This document shows, one piece after another, positions 9,066-17,521 of a stretch of 64,000 nucleotides of DNA. The DNA lies in the NCBI RefSeq assembly GCF_902506065.1, contig NZ_LR732912.1, positions 4,741,525 through 4,805,524 on the forward strand. Direction: 5' to 3'. The notes under the pieces are model-generated. The model was not told where the DNA came from and made no database searches. It worked only from the letters and a program-made list of their open reading frames with translations. Position 1 is the stretch's first letter, and every line of letters begins with the position of its first letter. The DNA is from Arthrobacter sp. 9V (GTDB lineage Bacteria > Actinomycetota > Actinomycetes > Actinomycetales > Micrococcaceae). Both the position numbers and the translations under genes were made by a program.

Positions 9066-10010
9066 ATGATCGAAGCAAAAGGCCTGACCAAGGTCTACGG
9101 CGAGAAGACCGCCGTGGGCGGCGTCAGCTTTACTGTCCAAGCTGGACGGGTGACGGGCTTCCTGGGCCCCAACGGTGCCGGCAAGTCAACCACCATGCGC
9201 ATGATCATGGGACTGGACCGTCCTACATCAGGCTCTGTCACCGTGAACGGAGAGCCCTTCGTCCAGCACAAGGCGCCGCTGCGCGAGATTGGTGCACTCT
9301 TGGACGCCAAGGCTGTCCACACGAGCCGCACGGCTTACAACCACCTCCTTGCCATGGCGGCCACGCACAGCATCCCCAAGAGCCGGGTCCGGGAAGTCAT
9401 TGAGATGACTGGCCTCGGTGACGTTGCCAAGAAGAAGGTCAAGGGATTCTCACTCGGAATGGGCCAGCGCCTCGGCATAGCCGCCGCACTGCTGGGTGAC
9501 CCTCAAACCATCATCCTGGATGAGCCGGTGAACGGCCTCGATCCGGAAGGCGTGGTGTGGGTCCGCAACCTCGTCAAGTACCTGGCCTCCGAAGGCCGTA
9601 CGGTCTTTCTGTCCAGCCACCTCATGAGCGAGATGGCACTGACGGCAGATCACCTGATCGTGATCGGCCGCGGCCGAATCATTGCCGACGCACCCATAGC
9701 CGAAATCATCACCGGCAAGGGCCACGCACGCACTCGCGTTCGCACTGATCAGCCGGAACGCCTCATGCAGCTCCTCGCCGGAACCGGTGTTTCAGTGGAA
9801 GTCCACGAACGGGAACTGTTGGAGGTTTCAGGGCTCGATCCCCGGGGCATCGCCCGGACGGCCTTGGACAACCAGGTCATGGTCTACGAATTAACCCCGC
9901 TCCAGGCGAGCCTGGAAGAGGCATACATGGAACTGACCAAGGACGAGGTCGAATACCACTCGCACATCACCACCGGGGCCTCGGTTCCCGCTCAGGCCGG
10001 AGGGAAATAG
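9066..10010 (+). CDS. ABC transporter ATP-binding protein (ABC-2 exporter)
   Basis: A 314-residue ATPase with Walker A GPNGAGKST (about 34-42), a signature region in FSLGMGQRLGIAAALLGDP, Walker B IILDEPVNGLDP and the H-loop SSHLMSE. The signature is FSLGMGQ rather than LSGGQ, as in many DRA/Nat-type exporters. A C-terminal extension of about 95 residues is typical of that group. ATG 9066 has GGAGGG ten bases upstream; the frame's earlier starts lie before it. The permease follows after 2 bases, and a two-component system comes next. Confidence 0.88.
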   Translation: MIEAKGLTKVYGEKTAVGGVSFTVQAGRVTGFLGPNGAGKSTTMRMIMGLDRPTSGSVTVNGEPFVQHKAPLREIGALLDAKAVHTSRTAYNHLLAMAATHSIPKSRVREVIEMTGLGDVAKKKVKGFSLGMGQRLGIAAALLGDPQTIILDEPVNGLDPEGVVWVRNLVKYLASEGRTVFLSSHLMSEMALTADHLIVIGRGRIIADAPIAEIITGKGHARTRVRTDQPERLMQLLAGTGVSVEVHERELLEVSGLDPRGIARTALDNQVMVYELTPLQASLEEAYMELTKDEVEYHSHITTGASVPAQAGGK

Positions 10011-10012
10011 AC

Positions 10013-10864
10013 ATGAGCACCACCACTGTGGACCGCAAGTCCATCCGCAATTCCGTCGGTCCCGGACCGGCATTCCACCGCGTACTCAACTCCGAATTCA
10101 TCAAGTTCCGTACGCTGATGTCCACACTGATCCTCTTGGCCTCCACGGCGTTGGTCATGGTGGGCTTCGCCGCCCTCTCAGCATGGGGGACGGGGCAGTT
10201 TGCAGAGCAGGTTGCCAACGATCCGGATACCGCGGCCGCCATGGCCGCCCAGGGTGGGGATCTCGCAGTCAGCATACCCACGTCCGGGATCTCGTTCGCC
10301 CAGCTGATTCTCGGATCCTTGGGCGTCCTGCTCATGAGCTCCGAGTTCACCACCGGCATGGCACGCTCCACGTTTGCCGCCGTACCCAAAAGGCTTTCGC
10401 CGTTCTTGGCCAAGCTGATTGTAGTGATGGTCAGCTCCTTCCTCCTCACCGCGGTGTCCATCTACATCGCCGGGCTGGTCTCGCTCCCTATCGTGGATAA
10501 CTACGACCTCAAGCTGGACCTTGGCAGCTCGCAGTCCGTCAAGCTCCTGGTGGTCAACAGCATCTATGTGGCAGCAGTGGCAGCCATTGGCATGGCCCTT
10601 GGAACGATTGTGCGCAACTCCGCCGGCGGCATCATGAGCCTGGTCGGACTCCTGTTCGTAGCACCCATCGCCTTTCAGCTCATCCCCGGCGATTTCTTCA
10701 AGGAAGCCAACAAGTTCCTCCCCACCAGCACCATTAGTCCGCTGACCGCCGTCGAGCATGTTCCGGAAACGCTGGAAGCTTGGCAGGCAGGACTTGTCCT
10801 GGGTGCCTGGGTAGTTGTTCCGGTTGTGCTGGCCATGATTCTGCTCAAGAAGCGGGACGTCTAG
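10013..10864 (+). CDS. ABC-2 type membrane permease
   Basis: A 283-residue protein with about six membrane helices, the permease partner of the ATPase that ends 2 bases earlier. Visible helices include STLILLASTALVMVGFAAL, a segment around LILGSLGVLLM, and a last helix just before a KKRDV tail that is usual in ABC-2 permeases. Together the pair would form an exporter for a peptide, drug or lipid, and the adjacent sensor kinase and regulator probably control it. Confidence 0.85.
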   Translation: MSTTTVDRKSIRNSVGPGPAFHRVLNSEFIKFRTLMSTLILLASTALVMVGFAALSAWGTGQFAEQVANDPDTAAAMAAQGGDLAVSIPTSGISFAQLILGSLGVLLMSSEFTTGMARSTFAAVPKRLSPFLAKLIVVMVSSFLLTAVSIYIAGLVSLPIVDNYDLKLDLGSSQSVKLLVVNSIYVAAVAAIGMALGTIVRNSAGGIMSLVGLLFVAPIAFQLIPGDFFKEANKFLPTSTISPLTAVEHVPETLEAWQAGLVLGAWVVVPVVLAMILLKKRDV

Positions 10865-10890
10865 GACGGGCTGCCGTCTAGGCTCAATCC

Positions 10891-12180
10891 ATGACTGAAG
10901 TTTCACAGGTGAAGGACGCGTCAGCCACCACGGCCGACGCGTCCTTCGCTGAAATCACCCAGCGGCGCAGGGGCAGGATCCGGCGCTACTTCTACAAGCG
11001 TCCTCGAGCCATGGATGCCGTGGTGATCCTTTGCTACGTCTTGTTGGCGTTGCCCACCATCATTACCTCGATCATGGACGGCAAGTGGCTCGTGGTGGCA
11101 ATCCTGCTGCTGATTGCCGTCGCGTTGATTTTCAGGCGGCAATTCCCGCTTCAGGTTGTGCTCGCGGTCGCCCTTCTGGAAATTGCGGCCACCATCCTGA
11201 ATCCGTGGGGCTCCAACGTTTCCGCGGGTCTTTGGTTTGCTCTTTATGCCGTGGCATCCCTCCGGAAGCGCGGGCCCGCCCTGGTGGTTTTCGCAGCGGC
11301 GAGTCTGCCTTTGAGCTTGCTCTACTTGTTCATGTGGACGAGTCCCAGCCAGATGGACAACTTGCAGGACCTCCCGGAGAACTTCCACCTCATCAACAAC
11401 ATCGCCACGGCGGCGTCCATTATGTTGTCCAATCTCCTTGCTACGGGGATCGGCATCTCGGTACGGCAGCGCAGGGAGCACGAAGCAGAAATCGCGGCGT
11501 GGGCTGCGCGCACAACGCAGCTCGGCAAGGTTACTGAGCGAAACAGGATTGCCCGCGAAATGCACGACGTCGTTGCTCATTCCCTGACTGTGATGATCAG
11601 CCTCTCGGACGGGGCTGCCGTGGTGGTCAAGAAGGATCCGGACAGGGCCGGCGACGTCCTTGGCGAACTGTCCCGCACCGGCAGGGCCGCGTTGGCCGAT
11701 ATGCGACGGGTGCTGGGGGTTCTGCGGGATGATTCCGGGAGGCCGGCGCCGCTGACGCCGCTTGAATCCGGGCAGAACCTGGCGAAACTCCTGGACGGAT
11801 TCCGCACCGCCGGATTGCCGCTGCACTACGCCCACACCGGGCCGGGCCTCCCGGCGGACCCGGCCTTTGAACTTACTGTCTACAGGATCGTCCAGGAGTC
11901 GCTGACAAACGTCCTGCGGTACGGGCGTTCGCTTAGCCGCGTTGACGTTCAGGTGGCTCGCGACGGCGATTTGGTCACCATTGACGTTTACGACGACGGC
12001 CGCGGAACCCGCGAGGGCGGCAGCGAATCCGTGGGCAGCTTGGGGACCGGACAGGGCATTGCCGGAATGAATGAACGCGCTGGAATCTATGCTGGAATCG
12101 TTACTGCCGGTCCGGGAAAGAGGGGAGGCTGGGCGGTCCACGCTGAGCTCCGCTGGAACGGCGAAAAGGGGGAATCATGA
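10891..12180 (+). CDS. NarX/DesK-type sensor histidine kinase
   Basis: A 429-residue membrane sensor kinase. The N-terminal third holds about five or six membrane helices with hardly any extracellular loop, suggesting sensing within the membrane. The HisKA_3 box is EMHDVVAHSLTVM with the phospho-acceptor His225, followed by ALADMRRVLGVLR. The HATPase domain has the N box QESLTNVLRYG and the G-rich GTGQGIAGM. Its stop overlaps the response regulator start (ATGA). The preceding ABC exporter suggests a cell-envelope stress or drug-response function. Confidence 0.9.
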   Translation: MTEVSQVKDASATTADASFAEITQRRRGRIRRYFYKRPRAMDAVVILCYVLLALPTIITSIMDGKWLVVAILLLIAVALIFRRQFPLQVVLAVALLEIAATILNPWGSNVSAGLWFALYAVASLRKRGPALVVFAAASLPLSLLYLFMWTSPSQMDNLQDLPENFHLINNIATAASIMLSNLLATGIGISVRQRREHEAEIAAWAARTTQLGKVTERNRIAREMHDVVAHSLTVMISLSDGAAVVVKKDPDRAGDVLGELSRTGRAALADMRRVLGVLRDDSGRPAPLTPLESGQNLAKLLDGFRTAGLPLHYAHTGPGLPADPAFELTVYRIVQESLTNVLRYGRSLSRVDVQVARDGDLVTIDVYDDGRGTREGGSESVGSLGTGQGIAGMNERAGIYAGIVTAGPGKRGGWAVHAELRWNGEKGES

Positions 12181-12869
12181 CCGAAGAAACCATCAAAGTG
12201 CTGCTGGTGGATGATCAGCCACTGCTACGGATGGGCTTCCGGCTCATTCTTGAGGGCGAAGAGGACTTCCACGTGGTGGGCGAGGCTTCTGACGGAATTG
12301 AGGCCGTTCGCCAGGTAGAGGCATTGCAGCCGGATGTTGTGCTGATGGACGTGCGCATGCCGGGCATGGACGGGATCGAGGCGACGCGCCGAATTTCAGA
12401 TTCGGGCACCGAGGCCCGGGTCATCATCCTGACCACCTTTGACCTTGATGAGTATGCCTTCAGCGGCTTGCAGGCCGGCGCCTCGGCGTTCCTGCTCAAG
12501 GACGTTGCACCCTCGGAACTGGTTCACGCTGTGCGCCTGGTAGCCAGTGGTGATGCCGTGGTGGCACCGCGCGTCACTCAACGCCTGCTGGAAACGTATG
12601 TTCGCGGCGGCGTCGTTCCCGGCCAGTCGCCCAGTCCGCACCGCGATCCGCTCTTGGATGAGCTCACACCGCGCGAGACCGAAATACTCACCACCATCGC
12701 AGAGGGGCTCTCCAATGCGGAGATTGCGCATAAGTTCTTCCTCTCCGAGGCCACGGTGAAGACGCACGTGCGAAGGATCCTGAGCAAGCTCCAATTGCGG
12801 GACAGGGTGCAGGTTGTGGTTTATGCCTATGAAACAGGCCTCGTGGTGCCCAGCAACCCGGATTACTAG
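12177..12869 (+). CDS. NarL/LuxR-family response regulator
   Basis: A 230-residue response regulator coupled to the kinase by a 4-base overlap. The receiver has Asp12-Asp13, the phospho-acceptor Asp58 in VVLMDVRMPG, Thr in ILTTFD and Lys in LLKDV. The LuxR helix-turn-helix lies at about 160-220 (LTPRETEILTTIAEGLSN, ATVKTHVRRILSK). Likely target: the ABC-2 exporter genes directly upstream. Confidence 0.92.
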   Translation: MTEETIKVLLVDDQPLLRMGFRLILEGEEDFHVVGEASDGIEAVRQVEALQPDVVLMDVRMPGMDGIEATRRISDSGTEARVIILTTFDLDEYAFSGLQAGASAFLLKDVAPSELVHAVRLVASGDAVVAPRVTQRLLETYVRGGVVPGQSPSPHRDPLLDELTPRETEILTTIAEGLSNAEIAHKFFLSEATVKTHVRRILSKLQLRDRVQVVVYAYETGLVVPSNPDY

Positions 12870-12890
12870 TCCCTAACCACTCCACCATGT

Positions 12891-12922
12891 GCGTTATATA
12901 CATTCATAAATGCATTTAACGC
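12891..12922. promoter_or_regulatory. Imperfect inverted repeat before the amino-acid permease
   Basis: Arms of 15 bases, GCGTTATATACATTC at 12891-12905 and the reverse complement of GCGTTAAATGCATTT ending at 12922, match at 12 of 15 positions. It sits in an AT-rich patch 22 bases past the response-regulator stop and about 100 bases before the permease start. It could be an operator for the permease; no terminator-like T tract follows. Confidence 0.35.
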
Positions 12923-13025
12923 CCATATGGCGGGATTCTGTGTTACCTTCGTCACTACAAGCGTCCTGGTTTCCTCCAGCAACCACGGCGTACCGTTCGC
13001 ATCTGTCACGTAACGGAGACAAGAC

Positions 13026-14468
13026 ATGGAATCTTCTACACCCCTGAAACTGGAACAGCCCTCGGACGCCTTAGCCACCACGGTGGAAACCGGGCTGCGC
13101 CGCTCAATGGGGCCTCGGCACCTGATTATGATCGCGATGGGCGGAGTGATCGGTTCGGGGCTGTTCCTGAGCTCCGGCTACACCATCTCCCAAGCAGGAC
13201 CCCTCGGAGCCGTGATCGCCTATTTGGTGGGGGCCTTCGTGGTTTACCTGGTGATGGCCTGCCTCGGCGAACTGGCTATTGCCTACCCTGTGTCCGGCGC
13301 TTTTCACATTTATGCCTCCCGTTCCATCGGTCCGGCAACGGGCTTCGCCACAGCATGGCTTTATTGGCTGTGTTGGGCGGTGGCAATCGGATCTGAGTTC
13401 ACAGCTTCCGGATTGCTCATGCAGCGGTGGTTCCCGGACGTTGAGGTGTGGGTGTGGTGCCTCGTTTTCGCCGCCATGCTGTTCGCGTTCAACGCCTTCT
13501 CCTCAAAGTTCTTTGGAGAGTCCGAGTTCTGGTTCTCCATAGTCAAGGTAGGGGCCATCATCGCCCTGATCATCTTTGGCGGGGCAGCCCTGTTCGGTTT
13601 CCACCCCATGTCCGAGTCCACCAACCACCCGTTCCTCTTGGAAAACTTCAATACTTCGGGTGGTCTCTTCCCCAACGGATTCTCCGGCGTGCTTGTAACG
13701 GCTCTGGCTGTCTTCTATGCCTTCTCCGGCTCCGAACTCATTGGCGTAGCCGCCGGGGAAACCAAGGACCCGGCCCGGAGCATCCCCAAAGCAATGCGCA
13801 GCACCGTCATCCGGCTCCTGATCTTCTTTGTGGGCGCCATCGCCGTGATTGCCGCAACCGTACCCTTCGACCAGGTGGGATTGGACGAGAGCCCCTTTGT
13901 CACGGTGTTTGCTTCCGTGGGGATCCCGTTCGCAGCGGACATCATGAACTTCGTCATCATCACCGCACTTCTGTCCGCCGGAAACAGCGGCCTTTTCTCG
14001 TGTGCCCGCATGCTCTACTCACTGGCAGATGAAGGACACGCGCCCAAAGCCTTCAAGCGCCTCACCCGGCGCGGAATACCCCTGATAGCCCTTTCTGTCA
14101 GCATGGTTGGCGGCCTGGCATCGCTGGTCAGCAGCGTCGCTGCGCCGGAGACTGTCTACTTGGCCCTTGTTTCAATCGCAGGCTTCGCTGTGGTGGGGGT
14201 ATGGATGTCCATCACGGCTTCCCACTTCTTCCATCGCAGGGCATTCGTCCGCAATGGCGGGCGCGTGGAGGACCTGGCCTACAAAGCACCGCTCTATCCA
14301 TTGGTGCCCATCCTCGCCTTTGCGCTCTGCTTGGTCTCCCTCATAGGTATCGCCTTTGACCCCTCCCAGATTGCCGCCTTGTACTTTGGAATTCCCTTTG
14401 TGGCTGCTTGCTACCTGTTCTTCCACTTCCGGTATGGTTCGAAGGCCAAGGCAGCGCGGCCTGCCTGA
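13026..14468 (+). CDS. Amino-acid permease (APC superfamily, AAT/GABA type)
   Basis: A 480-residue transporter with about 12 membrane helices. The family's N-terminal pattern RHLIMIAMGGVIGSGLF is clear, as is the FYAFSGSELIGVAAGET region in helix 6 and PKAMRSTVIRLLIFF after it. ATG 13026 follows ACGGAGAC. Transport is probably proton-coupled import of an amino acid; the substrate cannot be read from sequence. A strong terminator follows. A paralogous permease lies at 19980-21386. Confidence 0.87.
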   Translation: MESSTPLKLEQPSDALATTVETGLRRSMGPRHLIMIAMGGVIGSGLFLSSGYTISQAGPLGAVIAYLVGAFVVYLVMACLGELAIAYPVSGAFHIYASRSIGPATGFATAWLYWLCWAVAIGSEFTASGLLMQRWFPDVEVWVWCLVFAAMLFAFNAFSSKFFGESEFWFSIVKVGAIIALIIFGGAALFGFHPMSESTNHPFLLENFNTSGGLFPNGFSGVLVTALAVFYAFSGSELIGVAAGETKDPARSIPKAMRSTVIRLLIFFVGAIAVIAATVPFDQVGLDESPFVTVFASVGIPFAADIMNFVIITALLSAGNSGLFSCARMLYSLADEGHAPKAFKRLTRRGIPLIALSVSMVGGLASLVSSVAAPETVYLALVSIAGFAVVGVWMSITASHFFHRRAFVRNGGRVEDLAYKAPLYPLVPILAFALCLVSLIGIAFDPSQIAALYFGIPFVAACYLFFHFRYGSKAKAARPA

Positions 14469-14484
14469 CCCGGTCCTTTCATCA

Positions 14485-14521
14485 GCTCCGCGGCCGGACT
14501 TCATGTCCGGCCGCGGAGCTT
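14485..14521 (+). terminator. Strong terminator after the amino-acid permease
   Basis: Perfect 16-bp stem, AGCTCCGCGGCCGGAC at 14485-14500 with its complement at 14506-14521 and a TTCAT loop, followed by TGTTGT. It lies 17 bases past the permease stop. Confidence 0.85.
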
Positions 14522-14603
14522 GTTGTGCGAGAACACCCTAATGACCCGGCTCTCACGCCGCCGTGTGAGAATTGCGTGAACGCTTGGTGGAAGGAGCGGA
14601 TTC

Positions 14604-15389
14604 GTGGATGTGTCACCCGAGGCGTCGTCCTTGTCGCAAGGCCTTCGTCTGGTCCGCCTGGTAACGGACCGGGAGAAGCAGGGCCGTCAACTCCTGGGAG
14701 TGTCCCAGCTCGCCGCTGAGCTGGACATGGAACAAAGCCGTGTGTCCCGCTTGGCTCAGGAGCTGTGTGATTTGGGGCTGCTCGAGCGCGTTGACCGCGG
14801 TCCCTTCCGGACCGGCCCACGGTTTTTCAGCCTGGCTGCTTCCCTCAATGCAGGATGGGTCCTTCAATCACGCGCGGAGCTGGAGGAATTGGTGTCGGCC
14901 TTCGGGCTGAGGTCCAGGCTTTCGGTGCGCGACGGCGTCCGGGTTCTCCTGCTTCGCTCGTCAACCAACAACTCGGTGCTGGGTGGGTTTGCCAAGCCCG
15001 GCATGGTGACGCCGGTGTGGTGCACAGGTTCGGGGCGGGCACTCCTGTGGGATCACTCCATCACTGCACTTGAGTCGCTCCTCGCCGAGGTCAACTTCAT
15101 CGGCGTCGGTGGGCCCGCAGCGGCGCATTCGGCTGCGGAGGTCGCAGGACTCATGGAACGTGACCGCCCTCAGGGCTTCGTTTTGGCCGCCGAAGAGTTT
15201 GAGCATGGGGTCTGGGAGCTGGCTGTCCCGGTCCGCGAAACCGGCGGCAGCATCACTGCCGCCCTCAGCGTTTTGGGAAGCCGTTCAACTCTTGAGGCTG
15301 ACGCCCCGGAAATTGCTGCGGTTCTTCAGGCGACTTCACTGCGGCTGGCTGAGGCCGCCCACTTGGGCCTCGAGCCACTCTCGCCATGA
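14604..15389 (+). CDS. IclR-type transcriptional regulator
   Basis: A 261-residue regulator with a GTG start (AAGGAGCGGA upstream). The N-terminal winged helix is LLGVSQLAAELDMEQSRVSR followed by LGLLERVDRGPFRTG. The C-terminal effector domain has PVWCTGSGRALLWD and LAVPVRE, as in the IclR effector fold. It is a clear relative of the next gene, with which it lies tail to tail, the 3' ends overlapping by 54 bases. Its target is unknown; the amino-acid permease upstream is separated by a strong terminator. Confidence 0.78.
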   Translation: MDVSPEASSLSQGLRLVRLVTDREKQGRQLLGVSQLAAELDMEQSRVSRLAQELCDLGLLERVDRGPFRTGPRFFSLAASLNAGWVLQSRAELEELVSAFGLRSRLSVRDGVRVLLLRSSTNNSVLGGFAKPGMVTPVWCTGSGRALLWDHSITALESLLAEVNFIGVGGPAAAHSAAEVAGLMERDRPQGFVLAAEEFEHGVWELAVPVRETGGSITAALSVLGSRSTLEADAPEIAAVLQATSLRLAEAAHLGLEPLSP

Positions 15390-16106
15390 GCCCAGAGCGA
15401 CGGCGAAAGCTTCCCGCTGGGGTTGAATCCGCGCCTTGGGCCCAACAATCTGCAATGCAGCTGCAACCTCTCCCTTGAAGTCCCTGATGGGCGCGGCAAG
15501 CGAGTAGAGTCCGGGCTCGGCCTCTTCATCTACCACTGAATATCCACGGGCACGCGCTTCGTTGAGCCGGCGCAGGAAATCGTCCACTGACACGGGAGTG
15601 TTGGGTCCATGGCTGACGAACTCAACGTCGTCAAAGATTTTCCGTATTTCGGTGTCGTCGGCATCCCAGAGGAGTGCTTGGCCGGCGTCACTGCAGTAAG
15701 CGGGGTAGGGCCGGCCCAACCAGGAACCTACCAGATTGGCGCTTTCGGGAACTTGCTCGCCGATGGTCACCGTACTGTTTCCACTGAGCACGCCCAGAAA
15801 GCAGGCTTCGTTGGTTTCAGAGGCCAAGCCTTCCAGGGCAGTGAGGCCGTCGGTCTTCAGCCGCTGCTCAGTCACCAGTTGGGCATCCGTCAGGATGGAC
15901 CAGTCCAAGCTGTATTCACGCTGCTCGGTGCGCCTCAGGAAGCCTTCCTGCTGCGCACCTTTCAAGCTTCGTGATACTTGACTGCGGTCTTTGCCCAGGC
16001 GACTTGCGACGTCGGCTACCGTGCCGCCGTCGAATCCTTCTGCATGACGTTCGCCGACGGCAAGGAGGGCCAACATTCCACGGCCCATGCTTGAGGTCTT
16101 TGACAT
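15336..16106 (-). CDS. IclR-family transcriptional regulator
   Basis: A 256-residue regulator with an N-terminal winged helix (VADVASRLGKDRSQVSRSLK, then GFLRRTEQREYSLDW) and an IclR effector domain with AYCSDAGQALLWD and YSLAAPIRDFKGEVAAALQIVG as separate segments. It shares the motif order of the convergent regulator at 14604-15389. It lies 52 bases downstream of the cyclase-family gene on the same strand, so it probably regulates that small operon and is part of it. Confidence 0.85.
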   Translation of the reverse strand: MSKTSSMGRGMLALLAVGERHAEGFDGGTVADVASRLGKDRSQVSRSLKGAQQEGFLRRTEQREYSLDWSILTDAQLVTEQRLKTDGLTALEGLASETNEACFLGVLSGNSTVTIGEQVPESANLVGSWLGRPYPAYCSDAGQALLWDADDTEIRKIFDDVEFVSHGPNTPVSVDDFLRRLNEARARGYSVVDEEAEPGLYSLAAPIRDFKGEVAAALQIVGPKARIQPQREAFAVALGSWREWLEAQVGGLSQPQ

Positions 16107-16158
16107 GGGTTGATTCTAGCTACCCGCTTGAGGCATGCGTGCAACAGAGGGGACAGGC

Positions 16159-16899
16159 CTAGTGGATGGCGAAGACCCTGGCCGGAAAGCCGCTGCCCTC
16201 CAGGGGTTTTGCCCAGGTGGCAATCAGCGCAGCCCCTGCCTCGGGAACGTGCTCCAAGTTGGCCATCAGTTCGATTTGCCATTTGTCCTGGGCGAGCACG
16301 TAGGTTTCAAGGCTGAAATCCTGGCGTGAGGTGGCCATACCGGGGTCTGTGTCTGTTTGTTCGTGCCCCACCGCAGTGACTGCGCGCTTTTCCATCAGGT
16401 ACTCCAGAACTTCGCGCGACCACCCCGGAGTGTGGCTTACTCCGGCGTCGTCGCGGTTGGCCATGGCTGCAGTGTCAGGCCATCGGCGGCTCCATCCGGT
16501 GCGCAGGGCCACGAATGAACCTGCGGGGATGTCCCCGTTGCGGGATTCCCACTCCAGGACGTCGCCCATACCGGGGGTGGCATCCGGATCGGCAGTGACC
16601 CGGCGGCTGATGTCCAGGACCACCAACGGCAAAAGCATTTCTTCGACAGGAAGCTCATCAAGAGTCCTCCCGCCACGGACGAAATGCGACGGCGGATCTA
16701 CGTGAGTGCCCCACTGCCCCACTATCGAGTACCTGTGGGCAGTGAATCCATCACCTCTTTCAAGGTCGAAGAGCGTTTCCCTGGTCTCATCGGGAAACGC
16801 GGGAAAGTGGGGCTGGCCGGGATGAAACGCATGGGTCAGGTCCGTGAATGTCCTGTTGAGGAGAAGCGGTGCCAGCTCCGGCCATAGGGGCGAGCTCAT
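16159..16899 (-). CDS. Cyclase-family metal-dependent hydrolase
   Basis: A 246-residue protein of the cyclase/kynurenine-formamidase-like family (PF04199). The metal-site motif H-x-G-T-H-x-D-x-P-x-H-F is seen as GQWGTHVDPPSHF, here without the leading His, and a second His lies in GHEQTDTD. The frame continues upstream, but ATG 16899 overlaps the stop of the preceding gene (ATGA) and starts a normal-length protein. Family members hydrolyse amides or lactones in aromatic or amino-acid catabolism. The gene is flanked by a small CutA-like protein and an IclR regulator, suggesting a compact catabolic operon. Confidence 0.82.
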   Translation of the reverse strand: MSSPLWPELAPLLLNRTFTDLTHAFHPGQPHFPAFPDETRETLFDLERGDGFTAHRYSIVGQWGTHVDPPSHFVRGGRTLDELPVEEMLLPLVVLDISRRVTADPDATPGMGDVLEWESRNGDIPAGSFVALRTGWSRRWPDTAAMANRDDAGVSHTPGWSREVLEYLMEKRAVTAVGHEQTDTDPGMATSRQDFSLETYVLAQDKWQIELMANLEHVPEAGAALIATWAKPLEGSGFPARVFAIH

Positions 16900-17345
16900 G
16901 ATGCCATCCTTGATTCGGCGTGAGCTGCTGCGGCGCTGCTGGAAACGCTGAGTGGTCCTGAAACCTCGATGACGGGAACCTCCCACGGGTGGATATCCAC
17001 AATTCGCTGAACCAGTGCTTGAACCGTGCATTGATCCAGGGAGTCGTCAAAGTAGGTGGTGAACACGAATGTGGGCGAGATGGTCCGCTGCCCCACAGTA
17101 CCGAGGGTGGGGTTGGCGCCTTCGGCTACGGTGAACCCCTCATATCCTGCCGAGGACTCGAAGACGTGGTGATAATTACCGAAGCCGCCCAGTTCCGGCG
17201 TGGACTGCAGCGCATCCAGCAGTGAAGCGATGCCTGGGTCGGAGTTCAACGCCTGGAGGTCGCCACTTGCGAGCTGAGTCATGGTCTCCGTGGAAATGGG
17301 CCAGTGGATGCGAAGCTTGCGCACCGCTTTAAGTTCGATATTCAT
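16896..17345 (-). CDS. Hypothetical protein with CutA/NIF3-like C-terminal motif
   Basis: A 149-residue protein not recognised as a whole. Its C-terminal part, ALVQRIVDIHPWEVPVIEV (about 111-129), resembles the HPYEVPEI region of CutA1 and of the NIF3 insert domain, so a ferredoxin-like trimeric fold is possible. It is the first gene of the operon and overlaps the cyclase gene by 4 bases, so it may help that enzyme or bind the same ligand. The 176-base gap upstream to the divergent lipoprotein gene is AT-rich and contains GTCAC-GTT-GTGAC, a possible operator. Confidence 0.6.
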   Translation of the reverse strand: MNIELKAVRKLRIHWPISTETMTQLASGDLQALNSDPGIASLLDALQSTPELGGFGNYHHVFESSAGYEGFTVAEGANPTLGTVGQRTISPTFVFTTYFDDSLDQCTVQALVQRIVDIHPWEVPVIEVSGPLSVSSSAAAAHAESRMAS

Positions 17346-17521
17346 GTCAGGGACCCTTCCGTCAGTGTGTCTGCGAGATATCGTGTCACGTTGTGACGAG
17401 CATTACAAGCATATAGAAATGTTTATATTGCACACGAAGCGCCAAGCAGCCGCTAAGCGTTCACAGTCAGGTCACAGTCTCCCCATATACAAGCCCTAGG
17501 CTGGACGCGTTTCATGGAGGC

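Noticed and set aside
10921-12141. Long minus-strand frame of 406 codons
   Set aside because: Shadow of the histidine kinase gene; composition is that of reverse-complement coding DNA.
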